Part shown: positions 34,499 through 45,233 of the stretch, one piece after another
Layout: the number at the start of each line of letters is the position of its first letter
Position numbering within the stretch: the first letter of the stretch is position 1
DNA from: Streptantibioticus parmotrematis
GTDB lineage: Bacteria; Actinomycetota; Actinomycetes; Streptomycetales; Streptomycetaceae
Direction: 5' to 3'
DNA: 64,000 bases
NCBI RefSeq assembly: GCF_019890615.1
Contig: NZ_JAINVZ010000004.1
Coordinates: 1-64,000, forward strand
Program-made: the position numbers and the translations under genes
Notes under the pieces: model-generated
Database searches by the model: none
What the model was told of the DNA's origin: nothing
What the model saw: the letters and a program-made list of their open reading frames with translations, nothing else

Positions 34499-34572
34499 TG
34501 GACCTGAGGGGATTTGAACCCCTGACCCCCTCGATGCGAACGAGGTGCGCTACCGGACTGCGCTACAGGCCC
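34499..34572 (-). tRNA. tRNA-Ala (anticodon CGC)
   Basis: 74 nt; CCA is not encoded. The acceptor stem GGGCCTG pairs with CAGGTCC (one G-U). The anticodon arm is CCTCG-TTCGCAT-CGAGG with anticodon CGC, reading GCG. The T arm is AGGGG-TTCAAAT-CCCCT. Its 3' end faces the accessory stretch, so it could once have been an integration site. Confidence 0.95.
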
Positions 34573-34621
34573 TTGCAACGAGGAAAACTCTACCAGCTTC
34601 GGGCCGGTGGTCGTGACCAGG

Positions 34622-35515
34622 TCACTCGTTGGCCGCTCGGGGGCGGTCCGCGTACTGGTCGAAGAGCGGGGTGCGGTCGCGGCCGGGCCGGGGGCGGGGG
34701 CGGGGCGCCGCCTCGGGGGCCGGGGTGCGCGGGGCCACCGGGGCCGTGACGTACGTGGGCAGCGGGACCGGGACCGGCTCCCAGCTGTCGTCGGGGGCCG
34801 CCTGGGCGTGCTGCTGGTCGACCCACTCCGCGTGGTCCGTCTGCTCGACGACCGCGCTGTGCGCGGGAGTGGGCTCCGGCTGCGGGGCGGGGGACGACGG
34901 CTGCCTGAGCGCGGCGGGCTGCGGGCGGTCGCGCAGGCGGCGGGCGGCCTCGGCGGCGCGGCGCTGGTCCATGGTGAACTCGAAGCGCCGCCGCTCCGCC
35001 CGGCGCAGGTGCGCGATGTAGAAGGTGAGCAGGACCCCCGGGGCGGCCGGTGCCCACAGCCAGCCCAGGCCGCCCACCCCGGCGGCGATCGCGCCCGCGG
35101 TGAAGGCCAGGAACAGCATGATGGTGGTACGGCGGCGGCGGGCCATCACCCGGGCCCGGGCCGCCGTCATCGGCAGCCTGCGCTCCTTGGCGTCGGCCAG
35201 GGACACCGGGCCGGCCTCGGTCAACGGGACCGCCTTCGCCCGCACGTCGACATCGACATCGATTTCGGCACCGGCACCGGCACCGGCACCGACGTCGACG
35301 GCTTCCGCGTCGGGTTCGGCGTCGTCCTGCGGGCCGCGCGCTCGCGCGTACCGGCGCTCCATCGCGGCGCGTCCGGACAGCAGCCGGATGGCCGTGGAGA
35401 AGCGTTCCGTCGGGCGCGCCTCGTTCAGTTCGTCCTGCCTACGGAGCCACATCGGCACCAAGTAGGCAGCCCAGGCCCCGACGATGACTGCGTAGATGAG
35501 GCCGCTGCTGCTCAC
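34622..35515 (-). CDS. glpR: GlpR/SepX-type divisome membrane protein
   Basis: 297 aa. The GTG at 35515 (S-S-S-G-L-I-Y-A-V) gives one N-terminal membrane helix. A charged cytoplasmic region with LNEARPTERFSTAIRLL follows. Two close helices (TTIMLFLAFTAGAIAAG, PGVLLTFYIAHLRR) come next, then a long Pro-rich tail. This architecture and the neighbourhood (a MoeA-like Glp and galU) identify the receptor of the gephyrin-like protein Glp in corynebacteria and its Streptomyces homologue SepX, needed for hyphal division. Weak ribosome site. Confidence 0.8.
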   Translation of the reverse strand: MSSSGLIYAVIVGAWAAYLVPMWLRRQDELNEARPTERFSTAIRLLSGRAAMERRYARARGPQDDAEPDAEAVDVGAGAGAGAEIDVDVDVRAKAVPLTEAGPVSLADAKERRLPMTAARARVMARRRRTTIMLFLAFTAGAIAAGVGGLGWLWAPAAPGVLLTFYIAHLRRAERRRFEFTMDQRRAAEAARRLRDRPQPAALRQPSSPAPQPEPTPAHSAVVEQTDHAEWVDQQHAQAAPDDSWEPVPVPLPTYVTAPVAPRTPAPEAAPRPRPRPGRDRTPLFDQYADRPRAANE

Positions 35516-35660
35516 GACAACACGGTAGGGGCCTTCCGCGTGACCCAACAGCAATTTCACGCGGTGTGTCGCACGATCTGGCTGATAAGTCGAGCATTTT
35601 TTGTGATTGTTGCCCGGCACCGGCGCCGAATGCGGCCATTCAGAGCAGCTATTCGAACGT

Positions 35661-36329
35661 TTATTTTATTTCCGCGGAACGGTGCCACCGCTCCAGCAGT
35701 CCCCCGGTCATCTCCTCGGCCGTGAGCGCGTAGACCAGGTGGTCCCGCCAGGCGCCGTCGATGTGCAGATAGCGCGGGCGCAGGCCCTCCTCGCGGAAAC
35801 CGAGCTTCTCCACCACGCGACGGCTCGGGCGGTTCTCCGGGCGGATGCACACCTCGAGCCGGTGCAGGCCCACCCGGCGGAAGCAGTGGTCCACCGCGAG
35901 CGCGACCGCGGTCGGCATGACGCCGCGGCCCGCCACCGCCTGGTCCACCCAGTAGCCGACGTGACCCGAGCACATCGAGCCCCAGGTGATGCCCGCGACC
36001 GTCAACTGGCCCACCAGGCGGCCCTGGTACTCGATGACGAACGGCAGCATGCGGCCCCGGTTGGCCTCCCGCCGCAGATGTCTGACCATCTGCCGGTACG
36101 TGGGCCGCTGGACGAAGTGGCCGGGCGGGGCGGGCGGGACGGTGGCCTCCCACGGGCGCAGCCACTCGCGGTTGCGGCGGTTGACCTCACGCCAGACGCG
36201 CTGGTCGCGCATCCTTATCGGGCGCAGCCGGACGTCGCCGTCCGTCAGTTCGATGGGCCAGGATCCGTTCAGCTCGGTCTCCCGGGGGAGGGGTGGTCGC
36301 CGCCGCGGATCTGCTCTACGGCGTGGCAC
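35661..36329 (-). CDS. RimJ/RimL-type GNAT N-acetyltransferase
   Basis: 222 aa. The GNAT fold contains WPIELTDGDVRLRPI at the start, the acetyl-CoA loop (QAVAGRGVMPTAVALAVDHCF) and RPENRPSRRVVEKLGF. Such enzymes acetylate protein N-termini or small molecules. The GTG at 36329 lies inside the end of moaB (61-bp overlap); no other start is available upstream of the conserved domain. Confidence 0.85.
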   Translation of the reverse strand: MPRRRADPRRRPPLPRETELNGSWPIELTDGDVRLRPIRMRDQRVWREVNRRNREWLRPWEATVPPAPPGHFVQRPTYRQMVRHLRREANRGRMLPFVIEYQGRLVGQLTVAGITWGSMCSGHVGYWVDQAVAGRGVMPTAVALAVDHCFRRVGLHRLEVCIRPENRPSRRVVEKLGFREEGLRPRYLHIDGAWRDHLVYALTAEEMTGGLLERWHRSAEIK

Positions 36330-36862
36330 AGCAGCGGGGCCAGGACGGCCAGCCCGTCCTTCACGCCTCCGGTGGACCCGGGCAGGTTCACCACCAGGGT
36401 GCTCCCGGCGAGGCCCGCGAGGCCACGGGAGAGCGCCGCGGTCGGCACCTTCTCCCGGCCGGCCGCCCGGATCGCCTCGGCGATGCCGGGGACCTCGCGG
36501 TCGATGACGGCCCGGGTCGCCTCCGGGGTGCGGTCGGTGGGCGACAGGCCGGTGCCGCCGGTCGTCACGACGACGTCGTACCCGGCGGCGACCGCCGCGC
36601 GCAGTTCCCGTTCGACGGGCGGGCCGTCCGGCACGACCCGGGGGCCGTCGGCCGCGAAGCCCAGCTCGCCGAGGGCGGCGGCGATCAGCGGGCCGCCGCG
36701 GTCCGGGTAGACGCCCGCGGACGCCCGGTTGGAGGCGGTCACCACGAGAGCGCGGTACGGCGACGGCTCCGCGGCCCCGGGTTCGTGCGCGCCGTCGGCC
36801 CCCCGCGCGCCCGCGCTGTCAGCCCTTCGCGCACCCGCGCCGTCGGCCCGGTGCGCGCTCAC
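36269..36862 (-). CDS. moaB: Molybdenum cofactor biosynthesis protein MoaB/Mog
   Basis: 197 aa. The molybdopterin-binding fold shows VVTASNRASAG, TTGGTGLSPTDRTPEAT and NLPGSTGGVKDGL. It adenylylates molybdopterin before molybdate insertion. GTG start overlaps the moaC stop (GTGA). About 35 Ala/Gly/Asp-rich residues precede the domain. Confidence 0.9.
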   Translation of the reverse strand: MSAHRADGAGARRADSAGARGADGAHEPGAAEPSPYRALVVTASNRASAGVYPDRGGPLIAAALGELGFAADGPRVVPDGPPVERELRAAVAAGYDVVVTTGGTGLSPTDRTPEATRAVIDREVPGIAEAIRAAGREKVPTAALSRGLAGLAGSTLVVNLPGSTGGVKDGLAVLAPLLCHAVEQIRGGDHPSPGRPS

Positions 36863-37380
36863 CGCGTCTCCCCCGCGCTCCCCGCGCCCGCCTCCCGTGT
36901 CCAGTCGCCCGACTTGCCGCCGGTCTTCGACTCCACACGGACGTCCGTGACGGTCGCCTTCTTGTCGACCGCCTTGACCATGTCGATCACGGTGAGCGCG
37001 GCGACGCTGACCGCGGTGAGCGCCTCCATCTCGACGCCGGTGCGGTCGGCCGTGCGCACGGTCGCGGCGATCTCGACGGCGTCGTCGGCCACGGACAGCT
37101 CCAGCGTGACGCCGGACAGCGCGATGGGGTGGCACAGCGGCACCAGGTCGGGGGTGCGCTTGGCGCCCATGATCCCGGCGATCCGCGCGGTGGCCAGCGC
37201 GTCCCCCTTCGGCACGCCCTCCCCGCGCAGCAGTTCCACCACGCGGGGCGAGACCAGGACCCGCCCGGTGGCGGTGGCGGTGCGGGCGGTGACGTCCTTG
37301 GCGGTCACGTCGACCATGCGGGCGGCACCGGCCTCGTCGAGGTGGGTCAGGTGTTCAGGTGGCGTCTGGGGGCTGTTCAT
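36859..37380 (-). CDS. moaC: Cyclic pyranopterin monophosphate synthase MoaC
   Basis: 173 aa. HLDEAGAARMVDVTAKDVTAR, MGAKRTPDLVPLCHPI and MEALTAVSVAALTVIDMVKA are MoaC hallmarks, here represented by KRTPDLVPLCHPI as the active-site motif. It performs the second half of the first Moco step, after MoaA. Coupled with moaB. Confidence 0.95.
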   Translation of the reverse strand: MNSPQTPPEHLTHLDEAGAARMVDVTAKDVTARTATATGRVLVSPRVVELLRGEGVPKGDALATARIAGIMGAKRTPDLVPLCHPIALSGVTLELSVADDAVEIAATVRTADRTGVEMEALTAVSVAALTVIDMVKAVDKKATVTDVRVESKTGGKSGDWTREAGAGSAGETR

Positions 37381-37432
37381 CGTTCTCCCGGTGCGGTCCT
37401 GTGACCGCCACCGTACCCTCGGCCATCCCGCG

Positions 37433-38733
37433 TCACGTGAGCAGGACCACGTCGACGTCCGCGTCCGCGGCGACGTCCGTGACGTCCTCCGGCACCACGA
37501 TCAGCGCGTTGGCCCGCGCCAGGGCCGCGATCAGGTGCGACCCCGAGCCGCCGACCGGCCGGACGGTGCCCTCCCCCGCCTCGTACCAGCCGCGCAGGAA
37601 CTGCCGCCGTCCCTTGGGCGATCCGTCGATCGCGGCGGTGCAGCGGGCGGTCACCGTCGCGCGGTGCACCGGCTCCAGCCCCATCAGGGTGCGGATCGCG
37701 GGGCGCACGAACAGCTCGAAGGAGACGTAGGCGCTCACCGGGTTGCCGGGCAGCGCGAGCAACGGCACGTGCTCGGCGCCGATCAGTCCGAAGCCCTGCG
37801 GTTTGCCGGGCTGCATGGCGAGCTTGCGGAACTCCACGCCCCGGCCGCCGAGTCCGGCGCCCTCGCCGAGGGTCTCCTTGACGACGTCGTACGCGCCGAC
37901 GCTGACGCCGCCGCTGGTGACGATGACGTCGGCGCGCACCAACTGGTCCTCCAGCGCGTCCCGCAGCGAGTCCGCGTCGTCGGCGACCGCGCCGACCCGG
38001 TAGGCGATGGCGCCCGCGTCGCGCGCGGCGGCGGCCAGCGCGTAGCTGTTGGAGTCGTGGATCTGGCCGTGGCCGAGGCTCTCGCCGGGCGCGATCAGCT
38101 CGCTGCCGGTGGAGATCACCACGACCCGCGGCCGCGGCCGCACCCGCACCCGGGCCCGGCCCACGGCCGCCAGCAGCGCGATCTGCGAGGGCCCGAGCCG
38201 GGTCCCGGCGGTCAGCGCCAGCTCGCCCGCCGGGGCGTCGCTGCCGCGGGCGCGCACGTGGGCGCCGGGCCCGGCGGGCCGGTGGACGCGGACCTGGCCG
38301 GTGGCGCCGGCGGGGTCGGCGCTGTGCGCGCGCATCCCGGAGGCGGGGCCGCCGCCGGTGCCGCCGTCGGTCCACTCGACGGGCACCACGGCGTCGGCGC
38401 CGGGCGGCAGCGGGGCGCCGGTCATGATGCGGGCGGCCTGGCCGGGGTGGACGGTGGGCGGCGTGCCGTCGCCCGCGGCCACGTCGCCGATGACCTTCAG
38501 CACCCGGGGCGAGGCGTCGTCGGCGCGGGCGACGTCGGCGGAGCGGACCGCGTAGCCGTCCATCGAGCTGTTGTCGAAGGGCGGCAGGGCGACGGGGACG
38601 GTCACGTCGTCCACCAGGACACAGCCCTGCGCGTCCAGCAGGTGCAGTTCGATGGGTTCCAACGGCGTCAACTGCCGCAGGACGTCGGCCAGATGCTCGT
38701 CCACCGACCACACCCGGTCGGCGTTGCCACTGC

Positions 38734-38737
<4 letters not shown>
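37433..38737 (-). CDS. glp: Gephyrin-like molybdotransferase (MoeA/Glp)
   Basis: 434 aa. MoeA domains I-IV: the N-terminal PPFDNSSMDGYAVRS, ARIMTGAPLPPGADAVVPVE, the TSGGVSVGAYD molybdopterin-binding motif and LPGNPVSAYVSFELFVRP. It inserts molybdate into adenylylated molybdopterin. In corynebacteria the same protein (Glp) pairs with GlpR at the septum, and glpR sits three genes downstream here, so a cell-division role is likely too. Start GTG 38737 overlaps the galU stop. Confidence 0.9.
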
Positions 38738-39645
<908 letters not shown>

Positions 39646-39763
39646 GGGCCGACCATAACCGCTGGGGATGTGCCGCAGATGAACGCGCGGGTATGAATAG
39701 CCTGTGCGTATTCGCAGGTCACCGTCGGTTGGCGGAACGCACGGGTGGAACGGGTGACGGATC

Positions 39764-40408
39764 GTGAACGACATCGGCGGCAGCGGCGGTATCGGTGGCA
39801 TGGGCGGCTTCGACGACGCGGGCGGCAAGGCGCCGCTGCGCGCACGCCTGCTCGCGGCGCGCCGCGCCATGACGGCCGGGGAACGCGAGCGGGCCGCGCG
39901 GGCGCTGGCCCGGCACGCGGGGACGCTGCCCGAGCTGGCCGGGGCCGCCACGATCGCCGGGTACGTGTCGGTCGGCGGTGAGCCGGGGACGCGCGAGCTG
40001 CTGGAGACGCTGCGCGAGCACGGGGTGCGGGTGCTGCTGCCGGTGCTGTGCGACGACAACGACCTGGACTGGGCGCGCTACGAGGGCCCGGGGAGCCTGG
40101 TGGCCGGGCCGCGCGGGCTGCTGGAGCCGTCCGGGCCCCGGCTGGGGCGGGACGCGGTGCTGGCGGCGGGCACGGTGCTGCTGCCAGGCCTGGCGGTCGA
40201 CGCCTCCGGCACCCGGCTGGGCCGCGGCGGCGGCAGCTACGACCGGGTGCTGGAGCGGCTGACGCGGGCCGGGGCGCGCCCGGTGCTGATGGTGCTGCTG
40301 TACGCGCACGAGGTGGTCGCGGCGGTCCCGAGGGAACCGCACGACCACCCCGTGCACGCGGTGCTCACCCCCGAGGGGGTCAGGCGCTTCGCGGCGCCTA
40401 CGGCTTGA
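39764..40408 (+). CDS. 5-formyltetrahydrofolate cyclo-ligase
   Basis: 214 aa from GTG 39764. After a glycine-rich start, KAPLRARLLAARRAM is the N-terminal basic helix. GYVSVGGEPGT, LLPGLAVDASGTRLGRGGGSYDR (ATP/folate motif, core GRGGGSYDR) and the C-terminal HPVHAVLTP identify the enzyme, which recycles 5-formyl-THF to methenyl-THF. Ends overlap the convergent penicillin acylase by 11 bp. Confidence 0.92.
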   Translation: MNDIGGSGGIGGMGGFDDAGGKAPLRARLLAARRAMTAGERERAARALARHAGTLPELAGAATIAGYVSVGGEPGTRELLETLREHGVRVLLPVLCDDNDLDWARYEGPGSLVAGPRGLLEPSGPRLGRDAVLAAGTVLLPGLAVDASGTRLGRGGGSYDRVLERLTRAGARPVLMVLLYAHEVVAAVPREPHDHPVHAVLTPEGVRRFAAPTA

Positions 40409-43187
40409 GCGTCAGGGTGTCCTTGGTCGCCGAGCCGACCGCGCTGGGCGAGAACGCCCACGGCAGCAGCTTGCCCTCGGCCCACAGCTTGGTCTGGTCC
40501 GAGTAGTGGGCGTCGTAGGCGTGCCCCGAGGCGCCGGTGAGGTTGATCCAGCGTGACTTGTCGAAGTCGGCGAGGTTGACCACCATCCGCATCGACGGCA
40601 CCCAGGTGACGTCGTAGCCGGACGCGGCGTTCCAGCCGGTGGCGTCGACCGCCTCCTCGCCGCCCGCCAGGTCCCAAGGCCCGCGGTCGAGCAGCCACTT
40701 GACGATGTCGGGGCCGTCGGTGCCCAGCGTCTGGTTGCGCAGCGTCATCTGGTGCAGGCGGCTCCAGCTCCAGGTGTCGATGTCCTTGCCCAGCTTGGAG
40801 GTCAGCTCGTAGCGGGCGTCGTGCATCGCCTGGAGCAGCAGCTTGTCGCGGTTGTTCGACGCCGTTCCGGTGGGGGTGGACGTGGTGCCGAGCGGGGTGG
40901 GCGTCGCGGTGTTGATGGTCGACATGTTCCACCACGCGTTGTTGGCGTCGGGGAGGATGTTCCGTACCACCTCGAACCACCGGTCGCCGCCGTCCGGCTG
41001 GGCGTCGGTCGGGTCGGCGGTGCCGCACTCGGTGACGAGGGCCTGGGTGCCGTTGAGGTTGTCGACCGGTCCTGAGTTGTTGGCCGGTGGCACCCTCAGG
41101 CACTGGCCCTGGGGCCGCAGTTCCTTCGGCATCTTGTTGCCGAACGCGAGCTTGAGCAGGTTGCGCCAGACCGCGTTGAAGTACGCGGCCGCGGCCGAGT
41201 CGCCGTCCTGGTTGTAGTCCCAGCCCTGGAGCAGCTGTTGGGCCTCGCGCACATAAGGGTCGGTGACGTTCGCCTTCAGCAGGTAGGGCACGAGCAGCTG
41301 GGCGATCTCGCTGCTGTCGTCCATCTGCATGGACTGCATGTCGTCCATGGAGATCTTGCCGCCGCCCTGGAGCTTGGAGGCGATCAGGTCGTTGATCCGC
41401 TGGCTGCGGGTGCCGTACTCCCAGTCGTTCGTGATCAGGTACGGGTAGTCCTTGCCGACCACGGGCTGGTTGGCGGTGACGATGTAGCCCTGCTTGGGGT
41501 CCTCCTCCCAGGGCATCGCGGAGAACGGGATGGAGCGGCCGGTCCAGGTGTAGGCGGGGTCCCAGCCGGGCGCCGGGTAGGTGCCGTCGTCGCCCTTGGG
41601 GCGGATCGGGATCTGCCCGGGCGCCTGGTAGCCGATGTGGCCCTTGGTGTCGGCGTAGATGAGGTTCTGCGACGGCACGTCGAAGTCCCGTGCCGCGTCC
41701 CGGAACTGCTGGAAGTCGGTGGCCCGGTCGATCTCGAAGACCGCGTCCATGGTCTTGCCCGGGGTCAGCGCGGTCCACTTCAGGGCGACCGCGTAGCCGC
41801 CGGCCCGGTCGGGCGCCGAGTCGCCCACCGGTGCGGTCTTGCCGACGTCGGCGAGCTGGTCGCTGTAGTCGGACACCAGCGGGCCGTTGTTGGTGGTGCG
41901 CACCGTGATGGTGCGCGGCTTGCCGCCCGCGACGTCGATGGTCTCCTCGCGGGTGGTGAACGGGATCTGCCTGCCGTCGTACAGGTACGTGGTCGGGGTG
42001 ACCTTCTCCAGGTACAGGTCGGTCACGTCGGCGCCCAGGTTGGTCATGCCCCAGGAGATGTCCTGGTTGTGGCCGATGACGACGCCGGGCATGCCGGAGA
42101 AGGTGTAGCCGGTGACGTCGTAGGGGCAGGCGGCGCTGACCGTGCGGCAGTGCAGGCCCATCTGGTACCACAACGACGGCATCTGCGGGGCGAGATGGGG
42201 GTCGTTGGCCAGCAGCGGCTTGCCGGTGGTCGTATACCTGCCGGACACCACCCAGGAGTTGGAGCCGATGCCGCTGCCGGACGGGCCGAGCAGGGCGGGC
42301 AGCTTGTTGACGGTGTCGGCGAGCTGGGCGAGCTGACCGCTGGTCTGCTCCAGCGCGGTCTGCGTCCCGGCGGGCGGCGTCGAGTCGGTGCTCGTACCCC
42401 CGGATGAGCCGGTGCCGGACGGCGGCACGAACTTCTGGCCGTCGTCGGTGACCGAACCGCCCTGGATGATCGGGCTGTTGCGGTCGTAGGGGTAGGACGG
42501 GTAGAGCTGCTGGATCTGCGCGGTGGTCAGGCGCGAGGTCATCAGCGCCCGGTCGATCTCGTCCTGCATGTTGCCGCGCAGGTCCCAGGCCATCGCCTTG
42601 AGCCAGGCGATGGAGTCCACCGGTGTCCACGGCTGCGGCTGGTAGTTGTTCTTCAGCCCGAGCACCGCGTACTCCACCGACAGCGCGGAGCCGTGGTGGC
42701 CGGCGAGGTAGGCGTTGACGCCCGCGGTGTAGGCCAGCAGGTACGACTTGGTGGACGCCGACAGCTGGGTGTCCCACTCCTGCTGGGCGACCTGCTGCCA
42801 GCCGAGGGTGCGGATGAAGGCGTCGTTGCTCACCTGGCTCGCGCCGAACATCTCGGACAGCTTGCCCTCGGTGAAGTGCCGCCGCACGTCCATCTCGTAG
42901 AAGCGGTCCTGCGCCTGCACGTAGCCCTGGGCCCGGAAGAGGTCCTGCGGGGTGTCGGCGTAGATCTGCGGGACGCCCTGGGCGTCGCGCATCACCTGCA
43001 CCGGGCCGGACAGGCCCTTGAGCTGGAGGGATCCGGTGGTCTGCGGGAAGGAGGCGCGGACCGTACTGACGCTCCAGTACGAGCCGTAGCCGATCCCGGC
43101 CACGAGCAGCAGCACCAGCACGAGCACGAGCAGACGTGCGCGGCGCCCCTTCTTCTTCACCGGCGGGGCGGAGGTGTTGGCGGGCAT
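40398..43187 (-). CDS. Penicillin acylase family (Ntn-hydrolase) membrane-anchored protein
   Basis: 929 aa. AAGGAC precedes the ATG at 43187. A KKKGRRAR stop-transfer and membrane helix (about 19-38) place it on the outside. The alpha-chain domain covers the first part; the self-cleavage and nucleophile Ser is in GIGSNSWVVSG. Then GKPLLANDPHL, GMPGVVIGHNQDISWGMTN and DVTDLYLEKV follow as in penicillin/AHL acylases. Substrate may be a lactone, amide or antibiotic acyl group. The protein is larger than the usual 780-850 aa because of a Ser/Thr/Gly insertion near residues 260-300. Confidence 0.9.
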   Translation of the reverse strand: MPANTSAPPVKKKGRRARLLVLVLVLLLVAGIGYGSYWSVSTVRASFPQTTGSLQLKGLSGPVQVMRDAQGVPQIYADTPQDLFRAQGYVQAQDRFYEMDVRRHFTEGKLSEMFGASQVSNDAFIRTLGWQQVAQQEWDTQLSASTKSYLLAYTAGVNAYLAGHHGSALSVEYAVLGLKNNYQPQPWTPVDSIAWLKAMAWDLRGNMQDEIDRALMTSRLTTAQIQQLYPSYPYDRNSPIIQGGSVTDDGQKFVPPSGTGSSGGTSTDSTPPAGTQTALEQTSGQLAQLADTVNKLPALLGPSGSGIGSNSWVVSGRYTTTGKPLLANDPHLAPQMPSLWYQMGLHCRTVSAACPYDVTGYTFSGMPGVVIGHNQDISWGMTNLGADVTDLYLEKVTPTTYLYDGRQIPFTTREETIDVAGGKPRTITVRTTNNGPLVSDYSDQLADVGKTAPVGDSAPDRAGGYAVALKWTALTPGKTMDAVFEIDRATDFQQFRDAARDFDVPSQNLIYADTKGHIGYQAPGQIPIRPKGDDGTYPAPGWDPAYTWTGRSIPFSAMPWEEDPKQGYIVTANQPVVGKDYPYLITNDWEYGTRSQRINDLIASKLQGGGKISMDDMQSMQMDDSSEIAQLLVPYLLKANVTDPYVREAQQLLQGWDYNQDGDSAAAAYFNAVWRNLLKLAFGNKMPKELRPQGQCLRVPPANNSGPVDNLNGTQALVTECGTADPTDAQPDGGDRWFEVVRNILPDANNAWWNMSTINTATPTPLGTTSTPTGTASNNRDKLLLQAMHDARYELTSKLGKDIDTWSWSRLHQMTLRNQTLGTDGPDIVKWLLDRGPWDLAGGEEAVDATGWNAASGYDVTWVPSMRMVVNLADFDKSRWINLTGASGHAYDAHYSDQTKLWAEGKLLPWAFSPSAVGSATKDTLTLKP

Positions 43188-43439
43188 CGCTGTCCTTCGC
43201 GGGGCAGGGTGGACCGAAGTACTGGCAGCCACCATATGGGGCCCGGCTGGGAGCGGGAGAACTCGGTCCCGTCCCGAGTCCCGCCCCGCGCCCCTTCCCG
43301 CTTCCCGTCCGCGTCACGTCCCGAGGGACGGACGCCCGCGAGCCGAATTGCCAAGGACAGGTAAAATGTTGAGGTAGGCAATCAACTGGCCGCCCGGCCC
43401 GCCCTGTTACGGCCCGCCCTGTCGTGGAAGGACCGCACC

Positions 43440-45035
43440 CTGTCTGTCGAGCACCTCAACGAAGTCCTGCTGGTCTCCGCTCTCGTCCTGCTCGTCGCCG
43501 TGGCGGCGGTACGGGTCTCCTCCCGCAGCGGTCTGCCGAGCCTGCTCATCTACCTCGGCCTCGGCGTCGCGATCGGGCAGGACGGCATCGGCCTCAGGTT
43601 CGACGACGCCGCGTTGACGCAGGTGCTCGGCTACGCGGCGCTGGTCGTGATCCTCGCCGAGGGCGGTCTCGGCACGAAGTGGCGGGAGATCAAGCCCGCG
43701 GTGCCCGCGGCGGCCGTGCTGTCGACCGCGGGCGTCGCCATCAGCGTGGGCGTCACCGCGTGCGCCGCGCACTTCCTGGTCGGCCTGGACTGGCGGCAGG
43801 CGTTCATCATCGGCGCGGTGGTCTCCTCCACGGACGCCGCCGCGGTCTTCTCGGTGCTGCGCAGGGTGCCGCTGCCGGCCCGGCTGACCGGTGTGCTGGA
43901 GGCCGAGTCGGGCTTCAACGACGCGCCCGTGGTCATCCTGGTCGTCGCCTTCTGCACCGCCGGGCCGGTCGAGCACTGGTACGTGCTGGTGGGCGAGATC
44001 GCCGCGGAGCTGGCCATCGGCGCGGCGGTCGGCATCGCCATAGGCAAGCTGGGGGCGCTCGCGCTGCGCCAGGTCGCGCTGCCCGCCTCCGGCCTGTACC
44101 CGATCGCGGTGATGGCGCTGGCGGTGCTGGCGTACGCGGGCGGGGCCATCGCGCACGGCAGCGGCTTCCTCGCGGTCTACCTGGCGGCACTGGTGCTGGG
44201 CAACGCGGCGCTGCCGCACCGGCCGGCCACCCGCGGGTTCGCCGAGGGCGTGGCGTGGCTGGCGCAGATCGGGATGTTCGTGCTGCTGGGCCTGCTGGTC
44301 AACCCGCGCGAGCTGGGCGAGGACATCGTGCCCGCCCTGGTGATCGGCGCGGCGCTGACCGTGGTGGCCCGGCCGGTGTCGGTGGTGGCCACGCTGACGC
44401 CGTTCCGCACGCCGTGGCGCGAACAGGCGCTGCTGTCGTGGGCCGGGCTGCGCGGCGCGGTGCCCATCGTGCTGGCGACCATCCCGATGGTGCACGACGT
44501 GCCGCACTCCCGGCAGATCTTCAACATCGTCTTCGTCCTGGTGGTCATCTACACGCTCGTACAGGGCCCGACGCTGCCGTGGCTGGCCCGGCGGCTGCGG
44601 CTGGGCGAACCGCAGGCCGCCTCCGACCTGGGCATAGAGTCCGCCCCGCTGGAACGGCTGCGCGGCCACCTGCTGTCGGTGTCGATACCCGAGCGCTCCC
44701 GGATGCACGGCGTGGAGGTGGCCGAGCTGCGGCTGCCCGCCGGCGCCGCGGTCACCCTCGTCGTACGGGACGGCCGGAGCTTCGTACCGGAGCCGGCGAC
44801 CGTCCTGCGGCGCGGCGACGAACTGCTGGTCGTGGCGACCGACCCGGTGCGCGACCACGCCGAGCGCCGCCTGCGGGCGGTCGGCGCGGGCGGCAAGCTG
44901 GCGGGCTGGCTGGGCGCCACAGGGGAACCGGACAGCCGGGCCGCGGGCGGGTCCTCGCCGCTGGGCCGGGCGGGACGCGGCCGGGCCGGGCGGTCACCGA
45001 GGTCACACCGCATATCGCCGGGCGGACGCCGCTGA
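43440..45035 (+). CDS. Cation/proton antiporter (CPA1, CvrA/NhaP2-like) with C-terminal RCK domain; CTG start proposed
   Basis: 531 aa from CTG 43440. A strong ribosome site GGAAGGA lies nine bases upstream and the frame is open between it and GTG 43500. Starting at 43500 would drop the first membrane helix (HLNEVLLVSALVLLVAVAAV). About 12 helices include GLPSLLIYLGLGVAIGQDG, GAVVSSTDAAAVFSVL and GFNDAPVVILV, the ion-binding elements. The C-terminus is a TrkA-C domain (GVEVAELRLPAGAAVTLVVRDG, GDELLVVAT). Probably a K+/H+ or Na+/H+ antiporter. Confidence 0.85.
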   Translation: MSVEHLNEVLLVSALVLLVAVAAVRVSSRSGLPSLLIYLGLGVAIGQDGIGLRFDDAALTQVLGYAALVVILAEGGLGTKWREIKPAVPAAAVLSTAGVAISVGVTACAAHFLVGLDWRQAFIIGAVVSSTDAAAVFSVLRRVPLPARLTGVLEAESGFNDAPVVILVVAFCTAGPVEHWYVLVGEIAAELAIGAAVGIAIGKLGALALRQVALPASGLYPIAVMALAVLAYAGGAIAHGSGFLAVYLAALVLGNAALPHRPATRGFAEGVAWLAQIGMFVLLGLLVNPRELGEDIVPALVIGAALTVVARPVSVVATLTPFRTPWREQALLSWAGLRGAVPIVLATIPMVHDVPHSRQIFNIVFVLVVIYTLVQGPTLPWLARRLRLGEPQAASDLGIESAPLERLRGHLLSVSIPERSRMHGVEVAELRLPAGAAVTLVVRDGRSFVPEPATVLRRGDELLVVATDPVRDHAERRLRAVGAGGKLAGWLGATGEPDSRAAGGSSPLGRAGRGRAGRSPRSHRISPGGRR

Positions 45036-45233
45036 GACCGATATCATGGCGGGGTTGTGTAAACCCACCAACTCTGCCTGACGCAGAGCTGGCGCGACCG
45101 CACGGCGGCCGGTCCCCGCATCGTCTCCCAGGACGTGGACCCGGTATCTACCGCGGACCATGCGCGAGAGGACAGCTCTCGGCGCTCCCGGACACCGCCG
45201 GGAGGCGCTACCAGGCGGCGGAAAGGCCCGGCC

